A program made the translations under genes and the position numbers. The notes under the pieces are model-generated. The model searched no databases and was not told where the DNA came from. It saw only the letters and a program-made list of their open reading frames with translations. A stretch of DNA of 64,000 nucleotides from assembly GCA_029449235.1 (NCBI GenBank), contig JANATG010000008.1, positions 1,798,001-1,862,000 on the forward strand. The letters run 5' to 3'. Positions 35,501-45,785 of this stretch are shown here, piece by piece (positions within the stretch are counted from its first letter, which is position 1; each line of letters starts with the position of its first letter). Source of the stretch: Linnemannia schmuckeri (taxonomy: Eukaryota; Mortierellomycota; Mortierellomycetes; Mortierellales; Mortierellaceae).

Positions 35501-35790
35501 ACTGGATTGTCTTGCTTCTGGATGCCCTCCCTCTTTTAGAGAATAAGCAGCAGGTGATCTTTGACTCGAGCGACACTTTTGTCTTGATGCGGTCCCTGGA
35601 GGAGCTTGTCGGGTCCCAGTACAAATCGGAATATCTTCAGCTGTTGCCACAGTCCAGCTCTGGTTCTACATCGACGGAAGCGGAGAAGGAGGCTCAGTTG
35701 GATGTTTTGCGGCTGTCTCTGACCAGGAACCTCGCTCGGTCCTTTGTGCACCCTCCTCGCCGCCCTGACAAGGATGTTCTGATGGCCTGA
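32521..35790 (+). CDS. NUP85: Nucleoporin Nup85
   Basis: Scaffold nucleoporin of the Y (Nup107-160 / Nup84) complex at the nuclear pore. Twelve exons: 32521-32829, 32926-33006, 33112-33246, 33340-33502, 33624-33705, 33794-33985, 34078-34248, 34337-34436, 34539-34790, 34911-35012, 35106-35339, 35431-35790; 726 residues. The C-terminal half matches the alpha-helical Nup85 fold: SLWEIIAGYLLRCG, VPLDSSEKAHKVLKFCEEND, FLRSYAGFRRDYKNG, KYWIVLLLDALPLLENKQQV, LRLSLTRNLARSFV. The N-terminal third is poorly conserved, and the exon 2/3 junction (donor at 33007) is the least certain. I chose the ATG at 32521; an in-frame ATG at 32455 would add 22 residues. Confidence 0.9.
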
Positions 35791-36603
35791 GCCAAAACTA
35801 AATAATAAAAAAAAAAAGCATGAACTTGCTCAAAAAATCACGTGCGGATTCAGTTGGAAGTGGCCCATTCCATTTTCATTCTATGCACAAAGAAACGGAC
35901 CGCGTCGTAGGGATTGGAATACGTGGGTTTGTGCATTGACTAGCGGGCAAGATGCAGTCGATTGTTCCTCCCCATTCTCTCCCTCCTCTTCTCTCCCTCT
36001 TCTTCTCTCTCTCTCTCTATGTGTATGTGTGTTTGTGTCTCCTTCTTCGCACACGCGCACTGTTAATTATCCACGCGTGCGACTATATCTCTTTGTCGCC
36101 TTTGACCTGATATCATTTGTTTTTGTTTATTCAGTGTAACGTTCCTTGATTGTTATCTGTTCACCATCCTCCGACTAGCACTGGTGCAGGACAGTACTTG
36201 TCTCTGAACTCGACCTTGGCCCGATTAGATATTACCGTAAGAGCATCATACCATCCATTCTGGTCGATCAACGGACACCTTTTTTAGTTCTCCCTGCCCT
36301 TCCCTTTCCTTTCTGCTCTCTTTCTCTTTCTCTTTTCTCACTCTGACTCTCTCTTCCCTCTCGCCCCTCGTCTCCTCTACTTCTTTTCTTCTTTTCCTTT
36401 CCTTTCGGTTACTTCCATCCTCTCTCTCGATACCAGAACTACTCATCTCTCCCATTTTTTTTGTTTCCTCTCCTAAACCTGGTCATTCATTCATACCTTT
36501 ATCACTAGTCCACGGTAAGGTCGCCCTCTTTAACCCTTCATTCTCACCGCCATTTACCCCTCCCCACTTTTCTGTTTTATGCACCGTCGATCACTCCGCG
36601 ACA
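35791..36603. other. Spacer and leader upstream of chitin synthase
   Basis: Nup85 3' UTR with AATAAA at 35804, then a strongly CT-rich promoter/leader (36290-36480) before the chitin synthase start. No supported gene. Confidence 0.5.
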
Positions 36604-39600
36604 ATGGATTATATTCAATACGAGGTAAAACTGACGCGTCAGTTGGCCAAAGTGAATACATAATGACGATCTGACAAGCTACATTCTCTCCCTACTTCAC
36701 TCCATACAACCTCTGGATCTCAAGAAGATGAAAGAAAGGGCGGCTGACTTGGAGAACGGCAACAGCGATGAACTGTACTCTGAGCTTTCCAGGCAATTAG
36801 GCGTTCAGCTTCCTCAAAACAGTGGATACCCAAACCAACCTGAGCCTTCCCATTACTCTCACGGTCATCGCCATGGCAGCGGGCTTTCCATTGTCACCCA
36901 ATCATCTCCTGCCATCAACGGAGACGCCAATCGCCAGTATGGAAACAGCCAGAGCTACCACAACGTCCATGGACATGGCTACCACCCTCCTGGAGAACCC
37001 ATTTACGACCACCAACGTAACCCATCCAATAACCCGCCTGGAGACTACAGTTACAGCAACAATAGCTCTGTTCATCGCGAAGAGGCAATGTATGACGAGA
37101 AGCACTACGATGATCACCAGAATGGCCATTCCTTGAGGAATCGTCGACCTGACCAACTTCAGCAGCGGGATTTGGATCAGGCCAAGGCTGAAAGGATGCT
37201 CAAGCGCCAGAAATCCAAAAGGCGCCCCAAGGAGGACAAGGATGAAGAGTCCAAGTTCCCTTCCTGCTGGGTTGTCTTTTCAAGAATGGTGACTTGTTGT
37301 TTCCCATCGCCTCTCTTGGCCCTCATGGGTGAGCACTGTGTTAGGGTCTTCATTTCAAATTAAACGAGGACAACTGCACTTTCAAATGCATACTAACAAT
37401 CCCAGTATTTTCTTACCAAATAGGTAAAGGCACAAAGGAAATTCAGCAGGCATGGCGCGAGAAGGTTGCGTTGGTGAGCATCATCTTTATGCTCTGCTTC
37501 ACTGTTGGTTTCTTGACCTTTGGTTTCAACGTCGTCCTCTGTGGAAAGGAACCAAACCGCATCCGTCACGGTCATGTTGATACCCAGTCTGCTGTCCTCT
37601 TGGGTCGTGCTTACCTCCTCAAAGACTTTAACCATCCAACTGTCCCTGGCATCACTCGGACTACTAGCAACCTACTCACAGAGCCCTTCCCCGATGCCGG
37701 CGGCAGGGATATGACATTTATGTTCCAGAACATCAACCGCGCCTGCAAGGGCGTCTTGGGCGGCAAGCAGCACGACGAAAACGGCAATATCTGGAACTAC
37801 TTTCCTTGCGTTGTCACTAACATCCGATCGGATACCAAGCCCATGCCGGGTATGGGCAAGCAGGGATGTCACGTCGGACCCGAGTCGATCAAGGCTCGTC
37901 AGGTAATCAAGCAGCTTCGCTTCATGGGCGAGGTCTATTTCAGCTGGGAGGATCTCAAAGAACCAGGCACCAACTATGCCGTCTACAATGGCAATGTGCT
38001 CGATCTGAGCCGCCTGAACTGGCTGGATGACAACATCATTGTCCCCCCTGGATTGGCTCCCTTTCTCAACGGTACCTTCGCTGGCCAAGATATCAGCTTG
38101 AGTATGTCCTATACCAAGGAACGCACACAGATCACCCAATGCTTGGTCGAGATTGTCAAGGTCGGCGTGATTGACCAGATGTCGCTTGGTTGTGTCGTTG
38201 CTGACATTGTACTCTATGTCTCCCTGATTGTCATTCTGAGCGTCGTTCTGTTGAGATTTTTCTTGGCCGTCATTTTTGGCTGGGTTCTGAGTTGGAGATT
38301 GGGTTCCTTTGACGAGAAAACCTTTGCCGAGAAGTTGAAGCGCCAGGAGATTATCGAGGCCTGGGTCGACGACAACACATCGCCCTACATCGACAGCCCC
38401 AATTCAGAGACAAACCGGTTAGCAATCTATCTCAATTTTTTTGCAGCTTTTGATGACTATTAACAGCGTCATTGTTACTAATCATTGCTGCCTATCATCC
38501 TCTGTAACAATAGTCGCGCTGAGCGCATTCGTGCCAATGTTATGGAGGGGTCTCGCTTCAATGTCGAGTCTGATGCTGCTACCCCCAACGGATCCCATGT
38601 CTCGGCCGCCACTGAGATCCCCTTCCCTCTTGGTCTCCCTCCTCCAACTCGTCGCTGGGGCAGTTTGCCTCCTAGTCCTCGTGCTGGCTCATCGGGTACT
38701 TCCCTTGTTGGCTCATCCATGCCTCGCCCCGGTCAAAAGCGTGCTGAATCGATGACTATCACAGGAACCAATGCTTCTCGCCTCAGCCGCGCCGGTATCA
38801 ACGCTTCCATCTCCAAGATGAAAGGCGAGCTCCAGTGCCCTCTTTTGCACACATTGATGCTTGTCACCTGCTATTCAGAGGGTGTTGATGGACTCCGAGC
38901 CACCTGCGACTCGCTTGCTAACACCAGCTATCCTTCGACCCACAAGCTGCTTCTGATCATCGCCGACGGTATCATCCGCGGTGAGAACGAGGACAAGACC
39001 ACTCCCGATATCTGCTTGGACATGATGACCGACTTTATTGTCCCTCGCGAAGAAGTCGAGGCCCAGTCCTACATTGCCATCGCTGATGGATCCAAGCGCC
39101 ATAACATGGCTAAGATCTTTGCTGGATACTACCGCTACGCCGACGACTGCGAGATGCCGATGGAGGAGCGCCAAAAGGTGCCCATGATTACGATCGTCAA
39201 GTGTGGAACCCCTGCTGAGGCTCACGAGAAGAAGCCTGGAAATCGTGGAAAGCGCGACTCCCAGATCATTCTCATGTCGTTCTTGCAGAAGGTGATGTTT
39301 GACGAGCGTATGACTCCTCTCGAGTACGAGTTCTTCAATGCCTTCTGGAACGTGACCAAGGTCACCCCGGACTTTTACGAGTTGGTCCTTATGGTGGATG
39401 CTGATACTAAGGTCTACCCTGATTCGCTTACCCGCATGGTTGCCTGCATGGCTCAGGATCCCACTGTCATGGGTCTCTGTGGTGAGACCAAGATTGCCAA
39501 CAAGAAGGAGTCTTGGGTGACAATGATTCAAGGTAAATCCCCTCTCCATTGCGAAACGTGCAATGACAAATAAGGAAATGGAAAGCCCCGTTCTAACATC

Positions 39601-40561
39601 TTTCGCGTCTCTAAATTCCCTTCACCTAGTCTTTGAGTACTACATTTCCCATCACCTGTCCAAGGCCTTCGAATCCATCTTTGGTGGTGTCACTTGTCTG
39701 CCCGGTTGCTTCTGCATGTACCGTATCAAGGCTCCCAAGGGTCCAAATCGCTACTGGGTCCCCGTTTTGGCCAACCCCGACATTGTCGAGCACTATTCTG
39801 AAAACGTTGTCGATACTCTCCATAAGAAGAACTTGCTTCTCCTCGGTGAGGATCGTTACCTAACCACTTTAATGCTCCGAACTTTTCCCAAGCGTAAGAT
39901 GATGTTTGTGCCTCAGGCTGTCTGCAAGACCCAGGTCCCCAACGAATTCAGAGTCTTGCTCTCCCAACGTCGTCGCTGGATCAACTCGACTATCCACAAT
40001 CTGATGGAGCTGGTTCTGATTCGCGATCTCTGCGGCACCTTCTGCTTCTCGATGCAGTTTGTCATTTTCATGGAATTAGTCGGAACAGTGGTCTTACCAG
40101 CTGCCATCTCATTTACGCTCTACCTGATCGTCATCTCGTTCATCATCACTCCAGTCCCGATCATCCCTTTATTGCTTCTCGCCGCCATTCTGGGTCTCCC
40201 TGCCATCCTGATCTTGATGACCTCGCGGAAGGTTGTTTACGTTGGGTGGATGGGCATGTACTTGCTCTCACTGCCCATCTGGAACTTCGTCCTGCCCGTG
40301 TACGCGTTCTGGCATTTTGACGACTTCACGTGGGGTGAGACGCGTAAGGTCCAGGGAGAAGGAGACCCTAAGGCAGATGTCCATGGTAGCAAGGAAGGAG
40401 AGTTTGACTCGAGCAAGATTGTGATGAAGAAGTGGTGTGAGTTTGAGAGGGAGAAGCGGATCAAGTTGGGCTTGACCAATGGCATTACTGGGTGGTACCA
40501 GCCCATGTCCAACATGGCCCAGGATGACGGTGCTGGCGCTGGTGCAGGAGCCGGCATGTAA
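36604..40561 (+). CDS. CHS3: Class IV chitin synthase (Chs3-type)
   Basis: Polymerises N-acetylglucosamine from UDP-GlcNAc into cell-wall chitin at the plasma membrane. Exons: 36604-36624 (short, probable), 36725-37328, 37424-38417, 38514-39532, 39630-40561; 1189 residues. Without exon 1 the start would be ATG 36728. Order: disordered N-terminus rich in His/Tyr/Asn, membrane segment (VSIIFMLCFTVGFLTFGF), cytochrome-b5-like region (FMGEVYFSWEDL...), membrane pair (SLIVILSVVLLRFFLAVIFG), GT2 catalytic domain, then about five C-terminal membrane spans. All catalytic motifs are intact: ADG, VDADTKV (about residue 833), CGETKI, CLPGCF, GEDRYLTTLML, and QRRRW (about 991). The layout fits division 2, class IV. 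It is the functional counterpart of the degenerate ankyrin fusion at 9212-14687. Confidence 0.96.
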
Positions 40562-41007
40562 ACCTCCAAAAAAAGTAACACTTAACGATATAAGCGCCTT
40601 GTCCAAAAACGACAATGATGTTGTTTGATTGGATACAAGCACAACCTTCTTTAGCATTCCCTCTTCTCTTTTTCTATAAATTTGCAAATACTTTTCTACA
40701 GCACACTTGGAGAGCCCAGCGGACCTTTTTGCAATAGCATTGGATGCGTGTACACGGAACGCGAACTGCGACAACTGATCAATGGACAACCGCGTTCGCA
40801 GTCACACAAAGTGGCTTATGAGTCGTGAAAACAAAGAGAAGAAAAAAAAAAAGTCCAGTCCTACCAAATGTTGATACTAACTCTCAATACAGGCCTGCCT
40901 TTTCATTCTCACTCTCACACCACCCACCAACCAACCCTCGTCCATTAACATCCTCTTTCCTCTTCCCCCCTTTTCCTTCCTCACATACGCACTTTATATC
41001 TCTAACC
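40562..41007. other. Spacer between chitin synthase and NHP2
   Basis: Contains the chitin synthase 3' UTR and a CT/CA-rich leader directly before the NHP2 ATG (40900-41007, with TTTATATCTCTAACC just upstream of ATGG). No gene seen. Confidence 0.5.
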
Positions 41008-42035
41008 ATGGCCAAGGAACGCAAGGAAAAGAAGGAGAAGAAGGCCGAGAAGGTCGAGAAGAAGGTCGAGCACGACTCTGACATGGAAGTTGACGCTCCT
41101 GCCCGTGTTGTCGATGTTTCGCCCATCGCTGCTCCCTTGGCTGCCGACAAGTTGACCAAGAAGCTCTTGAAGACCGTCAAGAAGGGTAAGGAATCTTCTC
41201 TCGACCACTTGCGCACACAACTCCACAGCACAAACTGCAACAGTGAGGTTGTGTGATTGAGTCGGCACACAACAGGACACCCGGAAAGGCGATCAACGAT
41301 GAGGAGCAATCATCTTTTTTGTACATGAAAGGAACAAAAAGAGATCCGCAACAACATTCAACACAGCAAACGACTTGCGCATATACACTAAACCTCAAAA
41401 ACGATACAACTGAATGTAACTCATACTAACCACCATCCTTCATATTTCTCTTACTCTTCCTTTTAACCAACTGCCTCCATTTCCGACTATAATCGGAAAT
41501 ACACCATCTTGATCTTTACCATCCGGGGCCTATCTCTCTATCCATATTTCCTCACTGATCAACAGCTGCCAAGGCTAAGCATGTTAAGCGTGGTGTCAAG
41601 GAGGTCGTCAAGGGGCTCCGCAAGGGCGAGAAGGGCCTCGTCTTGATTGCTGGCGATATTTCACCCATCGATGTCATCACCCACGTTCCCGTCCTCTGCG
41701 AGGAGAACGATGTCCCTTATGTCTTCTTGCCCTCCAAGGAGGATCTCGGCACTGCAGGATCGACCAAGCGCCCCACCTCTTGCGTCATGGTCGTCTTGGG
41801 CGGAAAGAAGAAGGATATGGACGGTGCCAAGGAGTACAAGGAGCTCTACGATGAGTGCTTTGCCAAGGTCAAGGAGATGGTATGCCCATATTTTTTTGGT
41901 TCTTTGTTGCTTTCTATGACACCGTTTGTTCTTGATCCCCATTGATATTATAGACAATTGTGCTAACCAACCTTCCACTTTACTTTTTCACATTCAATTC
42001 TCTTCATAGGATGAGGCTATCACCTACAACTAAAT
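41008..42035 (+). CDS. NHP2: H/ACA snoRNP protein NHP2 (L7Ae family)
   Basis: Core H/ACA ribonucleoprotein subunit needed for rRNA pseudouridylation and telomerase RNA stability. Exons 41008-41185, 41566-41879 and a 24-base last exon 42012-42035 encode 171 residues. The N-terminal 50 residues are a Lys/Glu-rich nucleolar tail. The L7Ae fold follows: KHVKRGVKEVVKGLRKGEKG, LVLIAGDISPIDVITHVPVL, CEENDVPYVFLPSKEDLGTA, RPTSCVMVV. The GxxEVVKxLRKG and ISPIDVI wording is that of NHP2 rather than Snu13 or ribosomal L7Ae/L8. Convergent with the elongase gene. Confidence 0.93.
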
Positions 42036-42589
42036 ACAACCTTTCACCTGTCTTTACTTGCTAATCTCTTGTCTTTAACCTTCTCATCACATCCAACCTT
42101 CCTTGTATTATTTGTTTTGTAGCGTCTTCACTTTTTTTTCTTTTTTCTCTCACATGTTCAACCATTAAACATATCTCTGCATCTCCAAAACTCCTACGTT
42201 GTTTTGGTTTCTCTGGCTTTCTCTTCGACTATTCGATTGGCACATCAGGGCATTTATAACTCCTTCTTTCGGTGTTCATCGTTCTCTATGCCTTACACAG
42301 CCACGTTTATTATTTGTTGATCCATTGGACAGAGACAAGACCGACACTTGATCACCTTAATTTCTCAATTACCCGAGCTGGCCCAAGCCAATCGGCAACA
42401 AAAGCGGTAGTGTGATCCAATACGGCCAACGACTTTCGATCTTTTTCATACGCATTACAGTCAGTTATTTGTTTGTTCTTACATATGTTAATATTGAGGG
42501 AATGCTGAGGGGAGACTTCTACAAATGCTAAGTGTTGGTGGCGGTGGAAGGGAAAAGGTAGGGGATCGGAATATATTGCTGCATTTTTT
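42036..42589. other. Convergent spacer between NHP2 and ELO genes
   Basis: 3' UTRs of two convergent genes, T-rich after NHP2. No coding or RNA gene recognised. Confidence 0.5.
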
Positions 42590-44199
42590 TTACATCTCCT
42601 TCTTCTGCTGGGAAGCGGTCTTGGCAGCAGCAGCAGCCTTGACACGGTTTCCGTACATCTTGCTGGCAAAGGAAGTGAAGAGATAGATCAAGGGGAAGAC
42701 ATAGGCCAAGACGGTCCAGATGGCGAAGCGTGATCCGGGGTTGGTGAAGCAGTCCTTGGGGGAACCGATCTCGTACCAGAAGGCCAAGGCGGTGCCGGTC
42801 CAGAACTGAGTGATCTGCATCGAAGTGAGGTATTTCTTGCCGGGAGGCTTCAAGCCGACGGAAGTGGCGGCGTAGTAGGCGTACATGATGGTGTGGATGA
42901 ACGAGTTGAAGGTCGTGAAGATCCAGATGGGGTGGGCACGGTAGTTGAAACCCTATTTGTGTTTTTTGTTATCGATGGTAAAGTGAAAACCGAATTAGAT
43001 TGTGGGAAAGTTTTCTTTGGGGAGGCGACAAAGGACCGAGCACAATGGGAAAGAAGACCAAAACATCTTTTGAGATTTGTGTTCATGCATTGCGTTTTTT
43101 TTTGTATTTTTTATGCGAACATTGCATACGACACAACAGCACGGGTTACTGTTATTTGTTGATTTACTTACCATGTACATGGTGAAGATGGCTCCGGCGT
43201 GGTGGTAGGTCTGGAGAAGGGAAGAACGGCGGCCCTTCAACAAGATGATAATGGTATCAACGATCTCGTCTATCTCCAGTAGAAGGAACAACAAGTTTAG
43301 AATATGATCAAAAATAAGGTCAAAGCTGCGGCATATTTTTTTTTTAGTTCCCGAGGGACGTCAATCGTTCATTCTTCCCCCAACGTTTTAACAGCAAGCC
43401 GATTAGCCGCTAGTTCCTGAACGGGTTCTTCTTCATTCTTCTTGGCTGATTGAACTTACAATACTTGGAGAGGTAGAAGTAGTACGAGTAGTAACCAAGG
43501 CTGTCCCAGAAGGTATTGTCAGAGTCGCAAACCTACAGCGTGGAAAAAATGGATCAGGTAAGGTTAGAAACAAAGACGACGTCAAAAAATTCCGTTGGGG
43601 GAGGAACCAAAAAGAAGAATAAAAAATGAAAGAGGCCGGGGACATTTTTTTTTTTTCATTTTTGCGGATCTGATCTGAACACAAGGGCAAACAAAAGAAT
43701 GATGAAAACCACAACATATAGAATAAACAAAAACAAAATGATCCATTGTGTATTCATTCCCCAACAACGTCGAACTTACGGCCTCCATGAAGGTATGAGT
43801 AGCAAAAGCCTTCTTCCAGGCAAAGAACATGCCATAGAAGGTCCAGGCAGAGTAAACACAAAGGATGGCGTTGTGAACAAAGACAAGTGCAGTCATGGCC
43901 GGGCTTGAAGAAGAAAGCTCCTGCTGCTTCTTCTTGTCACCCTTAGCGGCGCTGTCGGCAGCGACGACACGGGAGACTTTGCCTTGCTTGGGGTTGAGGA
44001 GGACGACCATGAGGACATAGAAGGCGGCGGCGGAGACGGGGGTGCGCCAGTTAACGAGGACATCAAAGTACTCAGGGTAGAGGATACCCTCGGGTTTTGG
44101 GGCAATGGCCCAGTGCTCAGTGTTGTGGAAGATGTGGCGGGCGTCGTCAAAGTTGAGGTTGAGGTACTTTGTACCCAAGTCCTTGAGAAGGGAAGCCAT
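42590..44199 (-). CDS. ELO-family fatty acid elongase (C16/C18 type)
   Basis: Beta-ketoacyl-CoA synthase of the ER that adds two carbons to fatty acyl-CoA. Minus-strand exons 44199-43780, 43532-43460, 43269-43172, 42952-42590; 317 residues. ELO signatures: KYYEIVDTIIILLKGRR, the histidine box as QTYHHAG, NSFIHTIMYAYY, and KKYLTSMQITQF, with about six or seven hydrophobic segments. The C-terminus NRVKAAAAAKTASQQKKEM ends in a lysine-rich ER-retention-like tail. The QTYHHAG wording and the length match the Mortierella alpina saturated/monounsaturated elongase (MAELO/MALCE1 group) rather than its polyunsaturated GLELO, so palmitate/stearate elongation is the likely job. Substrate is inferred. 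Confidence 0.93.
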
Positions 44200-45785
44200 G
44201 GTCGAAGGGAATGAAGAAGGAAGGAAGGGGAATGAAGGAATGAGGAGAAGAAGAGGAAAGGAATGAGACGCTTTGGTCTTTTTGTACTTCGCCGGAAGAA
44301 AGTGATGGTGTGGCTTTTTCTTCTTGGGCAATAACGATTGATTGAATTGGTTGTTGTCCTGTCTCGCCCCCTTTTCTCGTGCTCTTCAAGAAACTGACCT
44401 GAACCTGACCGACGGGCTGACCTTTGCAGGAGTCATACATTGTCGTCCGACAAGTTACTGCCTGGCTAAGACTCTTTCGTGTGAGGGAGCGACTCTCATT
44501 CAACCCAGGGGCTCATGAATTCAATTTATCACCCACGCATACCTCGCCACACCTGGACCTCCTCTTTCAAGCTCTCACACACATAGGCCCGCTACTCCCT
44601 CGCTGTTCCTTTCATCACCAACATCTCACTTTCGCTTCTTGTCATGTTTGCATTACTCGAGTACAAACTATCATCCTCCTTGCAAGGTACAAAAAAATGA
44701 TGGGGCACATCGAAACTGCATAGAGAGAGCATTGACGCGGCGAAGGGTTCGGGCCCTGTGCACATCCACAGGAACACAATTTCTCCAAGAGTTTCTCCAT
44801 GAACATAAAAATAATGGAGAGCAGCACACCGGCCCAGCTTGCTGTTGGCTGGTGCTGTATCAACTCTAAAAAAAAAAAAAAAGACTGGGGGGCATGAAGT
44901 ATCTTTATTTTATTCTTTGTCCTTTTCGTTGAAAGGCAAGGGTCAAGAGGAATTCTCCATTCGAGCCATGGTGCAACCCTTATCTTGTATCTCCTCGTCG
45001 TCGTTTGAAGTAATTTCCCTTTCTTGAGGTTCCGTCCCCCTTCATTGCATCGGTCTCTGGTGTCGTCTCCGAAAGCATTTTTTCGGCCTCGCTTTTGAAA
45101 GGGTCAAAATAGCGAATGAAACCCGACAGACACACCTTCCTCACTTGGCTGAGATTTTTTGAAGGTCCCTCTTTTTCATTCCCTGGGGTCTGAACTCAAA
45201 AAAAAAAATATGGGTGGCGAGTAGGGCTGGGCAGGGCGTGTGGTTTTTTCCTGACCGGACTCGAAATACAATGGCACTGTCCTCCTCCCCTCTCCCTACC
45301 CAAGGAACAATTGTTTGTCATTCATTCCTACACTTGTCCATGCTGGAAACCCTTTTCCTCCCAATACTCATCAACATATTTACTTTAGACAAATGTGTGC
45401 TTTTTTTTTTGTGCCATGAAGGGAATGGACGTGCTGTACTCCAAAGCGATCGCATATAGGACCTATGAGAAGGAATAAACCAACGCTGTCAAAATAAACG
45501 TGCTCGAACTTTTTATTATCTCTTAATTTCTGGCCCATGTGTCTGCTCTGCCCATGGAACCAGGGTTCAATGGCCCATGTGTTTGACACTTTGCGCTTAT
45601 TTCTAAAATAAAGAAAAATGAACTTTTATTCGAAATAGCGATTTTATGTGTATGCTAGTGACACTGTGTTGCGGCTCCAACGGTTCTGGAGTTCAATTGT
45701 ACCAATGCTGCTATCGAGCTCGCCTTCGTCATCGACTTCGCTCATTAAGGGCTGACGACTGGTGCTACGAGTATTTTTCCAGTTC
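44200..45785. other. 1.6-kb spacer, no supported gene
   Basis: Upstream region of the elongase (CT/GA-rich next to its start) and the 3' side of the DOMON gene. ORFs are short, with no similarity that I recognise. An A-run lies at about 44868-44882. A short CAATGGCCCATGTGTTTGAC/CTGGCCCATGTGTCTG near-repeat occurs around 45531-45590. Confidence 0.5.

Noticed and set aside
38875..39549. 224-residue minus-strand ORF opposite the chitin synthase
   Set aside because: An antisense shadow of a strongly codon-biased exon; it has no own similarity.
41296..41413. Possible C/D-box snoRNA in NHP2 intron 1 (ACGATGA ... CTGA)
   Set aside because: Box C has a mismatch, there is no terminal stem and no clear C'/D' pair. 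Ribosome-biogenesis introns often host snoRNAs, but the evidence here is too thin.
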